Shown here: one piece after another, positions 22,717 to 34,215 of the stretch | Layout: every line of letters begins with the position of its first letter | How positions within the stretch are numbered: position 1 is the first letter of the stretch | Origin: Agriotes lineatus | Lineage: Eukaryota > Arthropoda > Insecta > Coleoptera > Elateridae | Assembly: GCA_940337035.1 (NCBI GenBank) | Contig: OW679203.1 | Location: 27,537,495-27,601,494, forward strand | Length of the DNA: 64,000 bases | Direction: 5' to 3' | Notes under the pieces: model-generated | Database searches by the model: none | Seen by the model: only the letters and a program-made list of their open reading frames with translations | What the model was told of the DNA's origin: nothing | Translations under genes and position numbers: made by a program

Positions 22717-24952
22717 ACTCTGTTAGAAGCACTATTATCATTCTTTGTACCATTAATTTTTATTTTCTCAATATTCTCAAATTATGACTCATTTTGTATC
22801 TGGTTTCTTTGGTGCCTTTGTTTCCAGTTACTAATATTTATTTATATTTTCTGCTTATGATCTATCCCCAATTCGAATAATGAGTTCTTAAGATATATAA
22901 TTTGAAATTGTTTTTTTATATATGATTTATGCATCAAATTGAATTTACTTTTTAAAAAGTTTTACTTCTTTGTCAGAACGTTATCTTTATGTCTCTTTCT
23001 CTTTCTCACTTTCCGTACTTAGTAAGTCACCAAAAAATATTTAAAATCTTCACAGTTTTTTAATTACCGAATTAATTTAATCTACAGTTTTCTTTCATTT
23101 TTATCCGCTGAACACTGCACAAATTGCACATATCGTTGGAATATATCCAATCTGGGACAAAAGACATTCTTCTTTTTATTAATTACTACTACATAAATTG
23201 TGCAACCAACACTTCAACACTTGAATGTTCATATTTGTAACAACCGTTTCTAGGAAGGTTGTTTCGAGCGAAGTAGCAAATAGAACTAACGCCTAAGACT
23301 TAGGCAACTTGTTATGTTGCAAAGCAAGCAGAGCGGTGATTTTTCGTTAGACTGTGTTTCAACTCGTACAAATTCGCATCAATCGGCACTAAAACCATGT
23401 GGTGGTAATTCGTATATGGGGTAATATACTCGGCGGATTTTGAATCGGGTGAAATGCTGTTACATATAATTTTTCATTTAAGATACAATTCATTGCAACT
23501 TCAAGAAAGGTCTTGAGTGGCCCGTAATTCCTGTCTATATTTGGTTGCATACCCTCATTTTTCATTTTTGGGTATTTTGAAAATCCTCGACTTTATGGGA
23601 TTCTACTAAATTTTCAAAATAAGCTTCTAGTATGATTTTCGGCGGCCACAGCTCTGATTTTGGGAGATTGTTCCTGAGTGCTGTGCTTGTGATGTCTGGG
23701 ATTTTGCTTCATACAGATTAGAATTTCAGAATGTTGATGAAAATCGTCGCTCACCCTTAAGAAATTGTACGTGAAATTGCTAGAATAAATCTGGTTAAAC
23801 TCACCCACGTGTGGCCACCTTCAAACTTTGGTACCTTCCTATCGTTCCGTTTTGAACATTGATTTCTATGTTATGTTATTTTAGGCCTTTCTCGTACCTC
23901 CTTGTGGCTCGTTAGTGCCGTGATCTGCATTTGTTCCGCCTTCTATAGGACCTGGAAGACAAATTCGTACAGAGTTCTGAGTCTCTCCGTTACTCTAACT
24001 GCTCCAGAGAACTGAGACCCACACGGCCTTTGCCTCGTGCGATAACTGGAGAAAAAATAATGCACATTTGTTTGGACGGCCTCTCAGCAGGAATCCCCCA
24101 AACTCTCTATTCTTTCAAGTACCTTTGGTATATGAAACTCGCGTTTTTTGAGTCAAATGAATTCTCAAACAGAAAATACTAATTCGTATAGTTTTTGTAA
24201 AACTGGAAGCGTTTCTACTTACAGTTACCTTGGCAAATTTCTAACCGATGGTACAGAGAATTTAAGAAAGCTGCCGTCACGATGTTTCCACTTGCCTGAC
24301 CGTTTGATTGTGGGAATTAGTTTAGTTCTTTTAGTATGTACTATATACTAGAAAGGGAGCTTTGTTAGCGCGTTCAACTCGGGCATGGCCACATTCCTCA
24401 ACGTTTAGAATTGATATCTATGCGACGGACTACTGGAGCAAACTAGAAACTATTTACTAACGCAGAAAGATACCAATTAAGGTGTGCAATAGATATTCGG
24501 CGCATGGTACCATTCGAGAGGTTTTGTGTTTTAGTAATTGGGACCTTTAAACGACTTGATGAGTCTCCAATTTTGCGCTATTGCGGCGTTTTTATTTTAA
24601 GTCAATTGATAATTGAGTTCGTGTGCTCAAAACAAGATTGCGAGAAAAAAATCGTACAGCTTGTATTTTCACGCCGTTTATTATATCGACCATATTATTA
24701 CACTTACTATACTTAAAACTAAATTAAACTTATAATTCTAGCTCCAAATAAGCATGACATATCGCAGATTCGTTTTCGCACCCTTGAATATCATGCAGAG
24801 ATGTACATACTATAAATAAACATTTAAGTTACATCCATTCCTGACATTTTCCTTTAGTTTATTGTTTTTATGAAACAGCTAAGTGGGTTAGGGATCTACA
24901 CTGACACCTGTAGGTTTTCTAGTTTGGACCGCCTCGAACGAGTGGCGGACAA

Positions 24953-24964
24953 CCCCCCCCCCCC
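24953..24964. repeat. Poly(C)12 homopolymer
   Basis: Twelve consecutive C residues on the + strand in an otherwise AT-rich region. Confidence 0.95.
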
Positions 24965-25299
24965 AATCTTGCTCAGGAACTAGCTGGCAAAATTTACTAC
25001 ACCTAGTTCTAAAACAATACCGATTATTTCATTTTAGTTATTTTTTTTTGTTTTTGTACAGAAATGCAGTCAATAATAATGCACATCTTGATAAATCTTA
25101 AAATAGAAAGTAGAACCATTCGGTGGCGTTTAGCACAGGTTTCAGGGAGTCGGAAGAAAATACAAATCCGCGGTAATCCACTTCGGTGGTATTCAATATC
25201 ATTCGTAGTAGACATCCTGTGGTAAAACTGAATACTATTAGTTCATAACTCATAAATTAAAGATTTCTTCCTATTTTTCCTATTTTTATTCGAACTGCT

Positions 25300-25900
25300 T
25301 CGATGTAAATATGCTGCTTCCATAGCTGTCTATTTTTCCAATTCCCATTTTAATAATTCGTTCTTCCACCATATGGCGCTTTAAGGGTTGTATGTTTCGA
25401 CCTCGCTTTTCGTGTGGTACTCAATAGAGTATGTCTTTTGACCAATTTCCCTACTAGCTTTTTTCTCTACTTCTGCATACATTCCATTTTCTGTCATATT
25501 TTATTATCCTCAATTTATCATCTCTAACACTTCGAAAGCTTTTTCTCAGAAAATCTATTGTTCTATTGTTCTTATGGTTTTGAAATTTATTTCTAATGTT
25601 TCTTTTTTGTTATGCCCTCGTTTCATATAATTTTACGTAGTGATATCGTTGCTGTTTTTCTAATAGCTTCGATGACATCTTCCTTTATTTTATTATTACT
25701 TGTTATAACTGATTGTGAACACATCACAGTGCTTAATGGTGTGGTGTAATAAATATCGTTGTTTATCCCAATTTATCCTCAATTTATTTTCCATTCAGTA
25801 TTTTAGTCAGATATTTCACATACCCGTTTTGTCTTTGCAGAAATTATAATTTTAGAATTTATTCACCACTCTAGTTGTTTATGTAGTTGCATGTTCTTTC
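25300..25900 (-). mobile_element. Possible decayed LINE linker region
   Basis: The - strand is strongly A/G-rich. It gives broken Lys/Arg/Glu-rich peptides, including KIKEDVIEAIRKTATISL (near 25640-25700) and a KKLVGKLVKRHT stretch. These are reminiscent of the basic helical segment between the endonuclease and reverse transcriptase of LINE proteins. No catalytic motif is present, so this is tentative. Confidence 0.25.
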
Positions 25901-28900
25901 TTCTCATTTTCCTTTCTTTGTAGTTTCGGTTAGATGGTTGCGTCTTGGTTGATTTTTTATTTTTCCTGCACTACTGCATTTTGCCTTGCCTAAGGCTTCT
26001 TACGTTCTATTTGAAGACCAGTATGGTGATTCTCGTAGAATTTTTGCTGTTACTAGGCTATTATCTAGTGCTTCATGTTCAGCAGTATAATTTCTTACTT
26101 AATTACTTTTGGCGCGGTTGATTTGATGCCTCCTATATTTTGTACCTACCTGAATGATAAAAATGTTTCGATTTGTCTATCCTGTTCGTCATTATAGAAG
26201 AATATACGAGTGAAGTAGTTTTTTTCTAATCTCGGGGTTGTTTTTCTTTGTTTATTTGCAATATTGGTAAGTTTCTGCTATTTAGCTTCTAATGGGTCGG
26301 CTTTTGAGGACCACCGCATAGGTATCAAATTGTAATTGGACAATTCGTGCTCCACCGTTGTTAACCAAACTGTCGGTATGCTGCGGATTTAAGCCACGCC
26401 GATTGAGCATCAAGTTGCAATGGGTATTATAGTGACCCCTTCATTTCGATGTTATTACTTTTAGGCTTTCTTATTGCCGGTTAGCTCAAATAAAATAAGA
26501 TTTTTTTGTCTTATTTACCTGGTTAGCGAAATTCCGTTGTTGTAATGAACCAGAAGTTGACGTGAACTGTAAAAGGAAAATCTAACTAATAATAGACCTC
26601 TGCTCACATTTATATGAACAGTAATACCAATTTTTGCGCACAACTAATACTCCTATGCATTTATATTAGCAATAATTAACTCATTCTCCGCCAGCTGTGT
26701 CTATGGCACATTTTTACTGCTAGCTACTGCGCAGATACCACGACGCTGGGGCATCAAACAATAATGTTAAATAACCCGCAAACAGCTGCTCTAATAACGC
26801 CTTTATGCTGACAACCTACTGCACATATGCTCAAGCGCGATGCACACACTGACGCTCAATGGCCCACTCGGTTCCTGTTTCAAGTGACGTATAAATCACC
26901 CACCTTGATTGATGATTGACGAATGCCGGTTGCGATCCTCACATATCTCCTCGACAATAACCTAGCTATTTTTTCACCTGGTGGCAAAAGCACTGTCTTT
27001 GTTGCCGTTCTTTGATCAGCTAACCAGCTACTGTTTCAGTGCTGCTGCTCGCAGAGTTTCCCAAAAGAAGGATACTCGCCTTTATCTGGAACTACATCAT
27101 CTTCAAAACTAGCTAGCCCGGCGTTCGCTTGTGTCCCCGAATCCAGCACACACATTCGCTCAGCTAATTCAAGCTAGTTTCTTACCCACTTTGACAAAAC
27201 CGACACCATTACATGGCAGTGCACCCATTGGAGTGCTATTAACACTGACCAATGGTGCTCTAAATATTAAGCTCAACAAACAAACAATAAAAAACATACG
27301 AGCACAAATTGGCTGCATATGCACATTCAGGCGAGCAAGGTTAAGTTTCAGTTACAAATAGTCGTGTAGCTTTTCTCCTTGGTTATTTGTTTATTTATAG
27401 CTAGTTCCTAATTGGGTTGCATATTGAAGATTGATTTCAGGTATTTGACTTCATTGCAGTTGCTAATGCATCTGGTAGCTCTGCCTTAGTCTTCCTCTTC
27501 TGTTTCTATCTGCCTCAAACTGGAAGACGTAGTTAATATCAAGGTTTTCTTCTCTTGGGCCGTTTATCGTACAGGGCTGAAGAGGAATCTTTCTTTTTCT
27601 TTGTTTTTCCGCTACCTACCTTAGCTATTGGCATATTTAAGATTTAACTTGTTCTTGAAACTGTTGACTAGTAGGGTAGTAAAAGGTTGAAATAATTGAA
27701 ACAACATATGTGCTTATTGTTGTATTTAGAGTTGAATCATTATGGTCTAGATCGCAGCTGTCACAAAAAAAATATATATCATATTGTCATGTAACTACCA
27801 CAACAGAAGGTTGAATAGGCTCTGCCACTACTGAAGGTCAAATCCAACTCCCATAAACTAAGTTTTGCCGCGGTTCCCCAGGAGTTTGCCCCGTTGTTAA
27901 TAACAATGGGCGTGATTGCTGCCATCCTGCGAAGGTTGACGGTGATCGATAAGGTTGCCTAAATCAATCAGCAGCGGGATACACCTGGCTGCTGCTCTCA
28001 GTTTAATCGCGACGCTGCCCCGAGCTCTTCTTTAATCCGGCGCAGGGCTGTTTACCGATGTTCGGCTCGATTACGCCTTCCAGATACGTGGATTTTTCCC
28101 TGCGAGTCGGATTCCGGCAGTTTGCTCGCGCCGGCAGTTTTTGTTCTTAATTCGTCTGCGCGATTATGCTCATGCTTGTGGGCCACCTTCAGGCGAGGGT
28201 TTCTAGTTGAGGAACTCTGAGGCCCGGTCGCTGCGTGTCGCGATGTGAAGTCCGAGTGTCGGTTACCTTGATTATGGTATCGAACATCTTCGGATTCGCA
28301 GTTAAGGTGATTATATTTCCTTGTTTTTGATGCATTCGCTGAAACTATCAATATACTGAAAGGGAAAGCCGCTTTTCATACAAGCTTTAAGCAAGAAATA
28401 AAAAAAGATCACTGTGGTCTTTTATGTTTTAAGTTGCTATCGGTACATTACCATTGCCTTTTTGAATATTTTATATTACAAAAAAATAGAAGAATATCTA
28501 AACCACTCTCACCCCACCCCCCTATGCAACTAGGCCGATTAAATGCTGTTTTTAATATATTTAGCTATCAACAGGTTAGGATTTATATTTTTTTAAATAT
28601 TTTTTGGAACGTACTCCTTAGCTGATATCAACATTATTTCGCCCTGAAATAACAAATTATTAATCGCTGGTTTGTATGCACTCTTACAGCTTCACTAGTC
28701 AAAAAATCGGTCTTCCTATTTTCATTTTAAAACCCTAGCCAATTGCATAACCCCATCAATCTGTTATGGAAAATGCTTTTTAGGTATTTCAAATCAGTGA
28801 GAACATGAAAGCATAGTTTCTAACAATTTGCACTTGACATAATAAAAACAAATTAATATTTAAAATTGCGAATAGTTGACTTAAAATGTTGGCAAACACC

Positions 28901-29782
28901 CGAACTGAATATGGAATGCTGATTATGAAAACGGCAATAAACGATGTTGAGGTTTGTTGATTTATTGTTTTTTTTTATTTTAGGCTTTTACTGCTCTTAT
29001 AACAAAATATTAATTTCCATTCAGAATAAAGCAGTAATAACAAGTGAATTTTGTTGATCTAAATACCTAGAAAACGTTGAAAAATGATGAACATTCTCTT
29101 ATCGTCAAATACTAGATTCCAATGAAGAGTGTTGAACGTAACCGCTATAAGCTTTTAGAAGGCCTCGAAAAAAACCTATGATTCTATCATCTCTCTTAAA
29201 ATATGTTCTTTATTTGTATTAACATCAAACATTATATTTCGATAAGAATTAAAAAATCAAAGTAAGGGCTAAACGTTGTAGAAGCCATATTTTTTTCTGG
29301 TCTTTAAATGTTGGATTTCAAAGAAACACCTTATTTTTCCCGTATCGTTAAACGTTATAATAACGGCGGGTCCGTCGTGAATATGAGTAATATTTGAAGA
29401 TCGGGCCGTGAACAAGAGTGAAAATTTCCAAGGCGTGATTCAAGTTTCACGTTAATTTCACGTTAAATATTTAGTAACTAATAAAGGAGTGCAGGGTGCC
29501 CCACTCCCCCGCTGCCCACCCATATGGAAGATCTGGAGCTGGAGCTAGGAGGTCATTGTATTTCTGTGTGGCAGCCTGCAGCGACGCAGCTTCGCACCTG
29601 CGTTGTGTTGTAAATGTTGTGTCTACAGTTAATCGCGGGTCTACGTCTATATAGGCGACCAAGTAGAACCTACTTTTAGTTCCTCGGACGTAAAAACACT
29701 TTTAACCTAGTAATAAAAAATGTTGCATGGCAACATATAGCTTCTTGTACTCGATAATTCCAATGACATCTTTTGATATTAA
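25901..29782. other. Non-coding interval with a GC-rich patch
   Basis: No gene recognised. Around 27860-28280 G+C content rises and a 99-codon - strand frame rich in Arg, Ser and Asn is open, but no domain or splice context stands out. 28430-29480 is strongly AT-rich. Confidence 0.35.
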
Positions 29783-29970
29783 CTGCCGGTCTTATAAAGA
29801 CTACTAATCTGACGTTAACTTTAATTTGCTGTTAAAATAAACAAAATCGCATCAAAACGTCAGTGCTTATGATAGTTTATTCATTAGTAAACCAATTTTG
29901 ATGCGCTTTCGTTTATTTTAACAGCGAGTTAAAGTTAACGTCACATTAGTGGCCTTTATAAGACCGGCAG
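29783..29970. mobile_element. Foldback MITE with TAA target duplication
   Basis: The element is 188 bp and nearly all inverted repeat. Left arm begins CTGCCGGTCTTATAAAG and the right arm ends with its complement. About 75 bp of each arm pair with about seven mismatches (shared blocks GACGTTAACTTTAA, GCTGTTAAAATAAAC and CGCATCAAA). It is flanked on both sides by TAA (29780-29782 and 29971-29973), which fits the three-base TWA duplication of PIF/Harbinger transposons. It encodes nothing and would depend on a transposase elsewhere. Confidence 0.8.
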
Positions 29971-31532
29971 TAAAAGTGATGTCTTTGAAAAGGGTTGCAA
30001 AAAACGTTTTTTCGGGAAATCAGTATTTATCCCTTGTAAGCTATTGTAGTCAATTTTCATTTATTTCTTTTTCTTTTTAAATTATTTCAACTGCAAGACG
30101 TATTTTATTGTAGAGATCTTAGTTCTATTGCTGGTTCTTTATTGGTTTCAAATTTTAACATTCTGTTCTATCTGAATTAGAATTTTCAAATAGAAGCTCC
30201 AAGTCATGTCGTGGGTGGAGGGTCACGCCGTGAACGTGAGTGGACGTGAACGTGAGTGTGCGTGGACGTGACTGTTTAGAGCAATTGTGAAACGTGCGTG
30301 ACGTGCGTGAACGCTCACTTACGCAACCATCTCTATCCTCTATCGCCGTCCTACCTAATTGTATCATGCGTCGAATTTCATCTTCACAGTTGCAGTTCAA
30401 TAAACATTCCACATCACAAGGCACGACAAACAATTCTTCTCATTCATTGTAGGTAGCAATTTGTGATTCCTTAAATGTAAACCAATCATTACGATACAGC
30501 CCTCTAATTACAACTCATATTAATCCTGCAAGTCTCTGCAAAATTCTCCCGACGATCCTTCAACCATCTACATCAATGCTTCCTTCCGAATCAATTCCCG
30601 ACGTTGAGTCTCTGAACTTTCACAAACGTTCAACTGAACATGAACACCTCTAACTCGTTCACTTCAACGGCCCTCTTAATGCTCCCTGCTTACATCCAAT
30701 TGTCCAGTTCCAGTCAAGTTACATTCTTACATTTTTAATAATAAGGCTTTGCCTAAATTAAATTGTATTTATTTTTAGCAAATTATCCAATATAAACTTA
30801 TTGGTTGCCTTCATATGCATTCAATTTGAAATTATAGTATTTTTAAGGTAATATTCTAAGACGCATTTGTTATTTTTTAATACCTCTTATCTCTTAGCAG
30901 CTGGCTTAGTTAGCTAAGTACATAGTTATTTTGTATTAAATAATGTACCCTATAAAATTTAAACAAATACAAATTTAAAAATCATATTCTATTTCTTACA
31001 CTAGTATCAGCCTTTAACTATCAATTTGTATTAATTTTATAAAAACACAAAATTTTCCCAAGGAAATCAAACACAACTCAAATCCCATGTCAATCATTCA
31101 AATGAAGTTGTATTATCATTTATCCCTGCATTCTAATTACGGTATCAATCATAATTTTTATTCTTTGACTATAATTATATAATCATGACTATTCAATTCA
31201 CCTGTCATCTGTCAAAAAATGACCAATGAAAATCCAGAATTTGACGTTTCTTGGCCAATCAAAAAAATATCAGCGGATATATCTTCCTAGGGTATTCAAG
31301 TGATTATTTCCTTCATATCCATAATAATACTTAATTACCATGGTTTCTGTCAGTTTAATAATGACAAATATTCAAACGTCAAAATTTAACCGCGGTAAAA
31401 TATGTGTCAAAATTTAATGGCGTCTGATTAATTTTAACATGATTATTAAAGGTATTTCAGCAACTGAATTTTATTTATTTATTTAGGAAATAATCACGCC
31501 GAACATCCCGCGTGCATGTAAACTAGCCTGAA
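29971..31532. other. Non-coding interval
   Basis: No gene recognised apart from the minisatellite at 30229-30313. The right part (31200-31500) has repeated GTCAAAATTTAA strings, described as a finding. Confidence 0.4.
30229..30313 (+). repeat. GTGAACGTGAG / CGTGCGTG minisatellite
   Basis: Short imperfect units such as GTGAACGTGAGTG, GGACGTGAACGTGAG, TGCGTGGACGTGA and GTGCGTGACGTGCGTGAACG follow one another, with one interruption near 30271-30288. The stretch is markedly G+T-rich and stands out from its surroundings. Confidence 0.75.
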
Positions 31533-31698
31533 TAAATTTTGACGATTTTCTGTCAGAATGTTTTGCTCTGAAGAAATATATTTTGTAAATTTCCCGCCCC
31601 AAAATCCCTCGTGCTAAGCACTCGGGATTCTTGTTGAGCGACAAATTTACTTGACAAATTTCTTAGCAAAACATTCTGACAGGAAAAGTCAAAATTTA
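31533..31698. mobile_element. Foldback element with TAAATTTTGAC ends
   Basis: Left arm TAAATTTTGAC...TGTCAGAATGTTTTGCT pairs with right arm AGCAAAACATTCTGACA...GTCAAAATTTA. A small inner palindrome (CTCGTGCTAAGCACTCGG) lies near 31608-31625. There is no coding capacity. Target duplication is not clear. It is the middle one of three foldback structures within about 2.3 kb. Confidence 0.7.
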
Positions 31699-31873
31699 AT
31701 TAGCTATTTTAATGCACTTAATGTTGAATATTTTAAATAACTATGATTTTTATTAAAAGAAGTCAATATTCGTGTTCTGTTACTATAGAAATTGCGTAGT
31801 TTGTTGCTAGATTTACTGAAAACTAATTTGAAAAAGGAGTTTGGTTCATTGAATAGTCCCTCGAATGCCATTC

Positions 31874-32025
31874 TTAGTCAAAGTGAAGTAGAATATTTTT
31901 GCGGTGGTATCACTACTTATGTCCATTGCGCTTAGGTTCGTTTAGGACGAGTCCTAATCGAACAATGGGCATTCAATGGGCATTCGTTATACTACAGCAA
32001 AAACATTCGACATAACTTTGACTAC
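31874..32025. mobile_element. Diverged foldback element
   Basis: The left half, starting TTAGTCAAAGT with GAATATTTTTGC, pairs imperfectly (roughly 70% by eye) with the right half GCAAAAACATTCGACATAAC and TTTGACTAC. The two meet at TAGGACGAGTCCTA near 31947. AATGGGCATTC is repeated in tandem at about 31965-31989. It is an older MITE-like structure with no recognised target duplication. Confidence 0.6.
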
Positions 32026-34029
32026 TCATGGTATTATAAGTAACAATATTTGTTTATATAGTTAATTATTTATTTATGTAAGTTCAACAAACACAATATC
32101 CATTTTCCTAATTACAATGTTTGTATAGAAATTAACATGAAACTTAATCACACTTGACGATTACTTAAATATTTATTAATGACTAGTAATATACAACTTT
32201 AACTTAATTATTTACACAAAGGCATATATAGATACAAAGGATAATCCATAATAAATATAGTCGGGAGCTTTTTGAATTCCTTTTTACTGTTCATATTGTT
32301 ATTAAAAATGTTGATTTAGAACAGATATAATTTTGATATATCCTTATATTCAAAGGAGGGGTATTTATTCTAATTATTATTATTATACTTTGACATAATC
32401 GGCACACATTATTAATAAAGGTGAATATTTCCTAATATTCGTTTTATAATCTATGTGAAATACGGTTTCTTGCCTTTATCCGTAAAATTGTATACAAAAT
32501 AATATTTCATAACCATAATTCATACAGGAACTCTGATGATACGAGAATTGCACGACGTGTTATTAATTGAACTAACCAGGGGCTGTATCCTTTATTCCTT
32601 CTAATTTAACATTTTGCTCGGTTTGAAGAGCTCGTGAATGTGTGGCCTCTATGGCCCCCTACAATTACAGCATATTCCAACTTTGATCGCTCCAAGGAAT
32701 CGAATAGAACAATCGATAGACGTATATATTCAAAAAATCTTTACATTTTCTAATAATAAAACCCAAGTGTTGCAAAATGTTTTAAATTATCTTCTCGACG
32801 TGGATAGTAAATCTTAGGTTCTAATTAAAATAAATGCTCAGGTGCTTAATTGCGCCAACCCTTTCCAGCGCCATATCATTTATCATTCAATTAATAATAA
32901 TAATTTGATTTTACTAAGAGTATAACTTATAACATTGTGTATCAGTATTACTCCACTTTATAACTTTATTTGTATTATGGTTTCTTGATCATTGTTAGCA
33001 TCAAATCAATTCGTCGGCTAATTCTCTCAAAACAACACAAACTTTATGACTACTTGGATACAATTGCCTGCCATCTAATCAAGAAAAAGGCGTGCAGTTC
33101 TTTAAGTACTCACAAGGCCAAAAAGGGCGCCAACGAATCTTTACCAATCAGCGACAAGTGTATCTAGGCATTCAACTGAGAATTCGTAGACTCAAGAAGC
33201 ACATAATTTCCTGAAAGAAAAGCTCAACCCACGCACTGGTAGCAGTATAAAATTATAACACAACACCAAAATGCTAATATGACAGTATAATTGTTTCTAA
33301 TTTGGTAAAATTTAGTACAAATATCCGATAATTTATAGTGCAAATAGTAAGTAATTATTAGTACCAATTTCAAATTATTATTGGCCAATTTAAGGTTATT
33401 AGTGGCCAATTTAAGCTGCACCTCGATAACATTTGGCTTACGGGGATAAAAACTTACACAATAGTCTTAACAAAGATACAAACATGATGCACAACAATTT
33501 AAAATTAAATGTGATCGCAATTAACCCCACGCCGTGGTTTGGAAATAAATTATTCAGCTACGCAGTTCGTGAAGCGAACTCTGCAACAGCAGCCGATATT
33601 CGAGTTGGTAACAATGGGATGAGCTTCTAACACTGGTTTACTGATCGGATCTTGTATAATTTCACTTAAAAGGCAGAAAGACACAACCTGATCTTAGCTT
33701 CCTTTGAGCCTCTTCTTTTCGCCATGTGATAATCCAAATAAGCGGAGGTCCACAGCTCCGAAGGTTAGAATGCAGGTGATAACAGCTCGAACCAGGCAAA
33801 TGGTAACGCTTCGGTCGCGAGGATGGCGTTTTACGGTCAATGCTGAACCTACGAGTTTCAGGAACCCCGGACTGGTCGTTAAAAAAAGGAAAACCCCGAA
33901 ATAGACTTATGGATGCTTTCAATAAGAATCGGCGCAAACAGCTTCGAAAGGACTTACCCCAAATTAATTTGGGCCATAGTGCCGCTGAATGACAGGTAAA
34001 GCGCATATAAAATCCACCAACTAGGCGCG
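32026..34029. other. Non-coding interval
   Basis: Very AT-rich to about 33600, then more balanced. No recognised gene. It contains the short GGCCAATTTAAG tandem described separately. Confidence 0.4.
33357..33416 (+). repeat. Three-unit ~20-bp tandem (GGCCAATTTAAGGTTATTA-like)
   Basis: Units read ATTAGTACCAATTTCAA, ATTATTGGCCAATTTAAGG and TTATTAGTGGCCAATTTAAG. A further related string (TATTGGCCAACTTAAGGTTA) sits 1.3 kb away at about 34732. No function is evident. Confidence 0.6.
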
Positions 34030-34215
34030 AGAAACAAATCGTCCACAGAACTGCCCGGGCTACAACAATCCGCAACTTCTGCAGGGGCCACAAACCAAAA
34101 CATCCATATTCTGCAAACGCGGAAAGCCGCAGGGCCATTTTAAAGACGCGTCACCATCACGGCGGTCCAGAAAAAATAAAGGCGTTCAAACATTCGAGTC
34201 GGTTCGCCACGCAGA
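34030..34215 (+). mobile_element. Possible decayed retrotransposon gag zinc-knuckle segment
   Basis: One + strand frame reads NCPGYNNPQLLQGPQ and then FCKRGKPQGHFKDASPS. Substituting Cys at two positions would give the CxxC-x4-H-x4-C spacing of Jockey/CR1-type gag knuckles (C-KR-G-KPQG-H-FKDA-S here). The expected first knuckle and the surrounding ORF are too decayed to confirm, so this is a weak call. Confidence 0.2.

Larger units (their letters stand above)
21871..25299. other. Non-coding interval
   Basis: No recognised gene. It contains the unassigned - strand frame described separately (22360-22716) and a C homopolymer (24953-24964). Otherwise AT-rich with many stops. Confidence 0.4.

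Noticed and set aside
33662..34138. 158-codon - strand frame
   Set aside because: No domain, no splice or promoter context. The opposite strand has a faint gag-knuckle resemblance that explains the area better.
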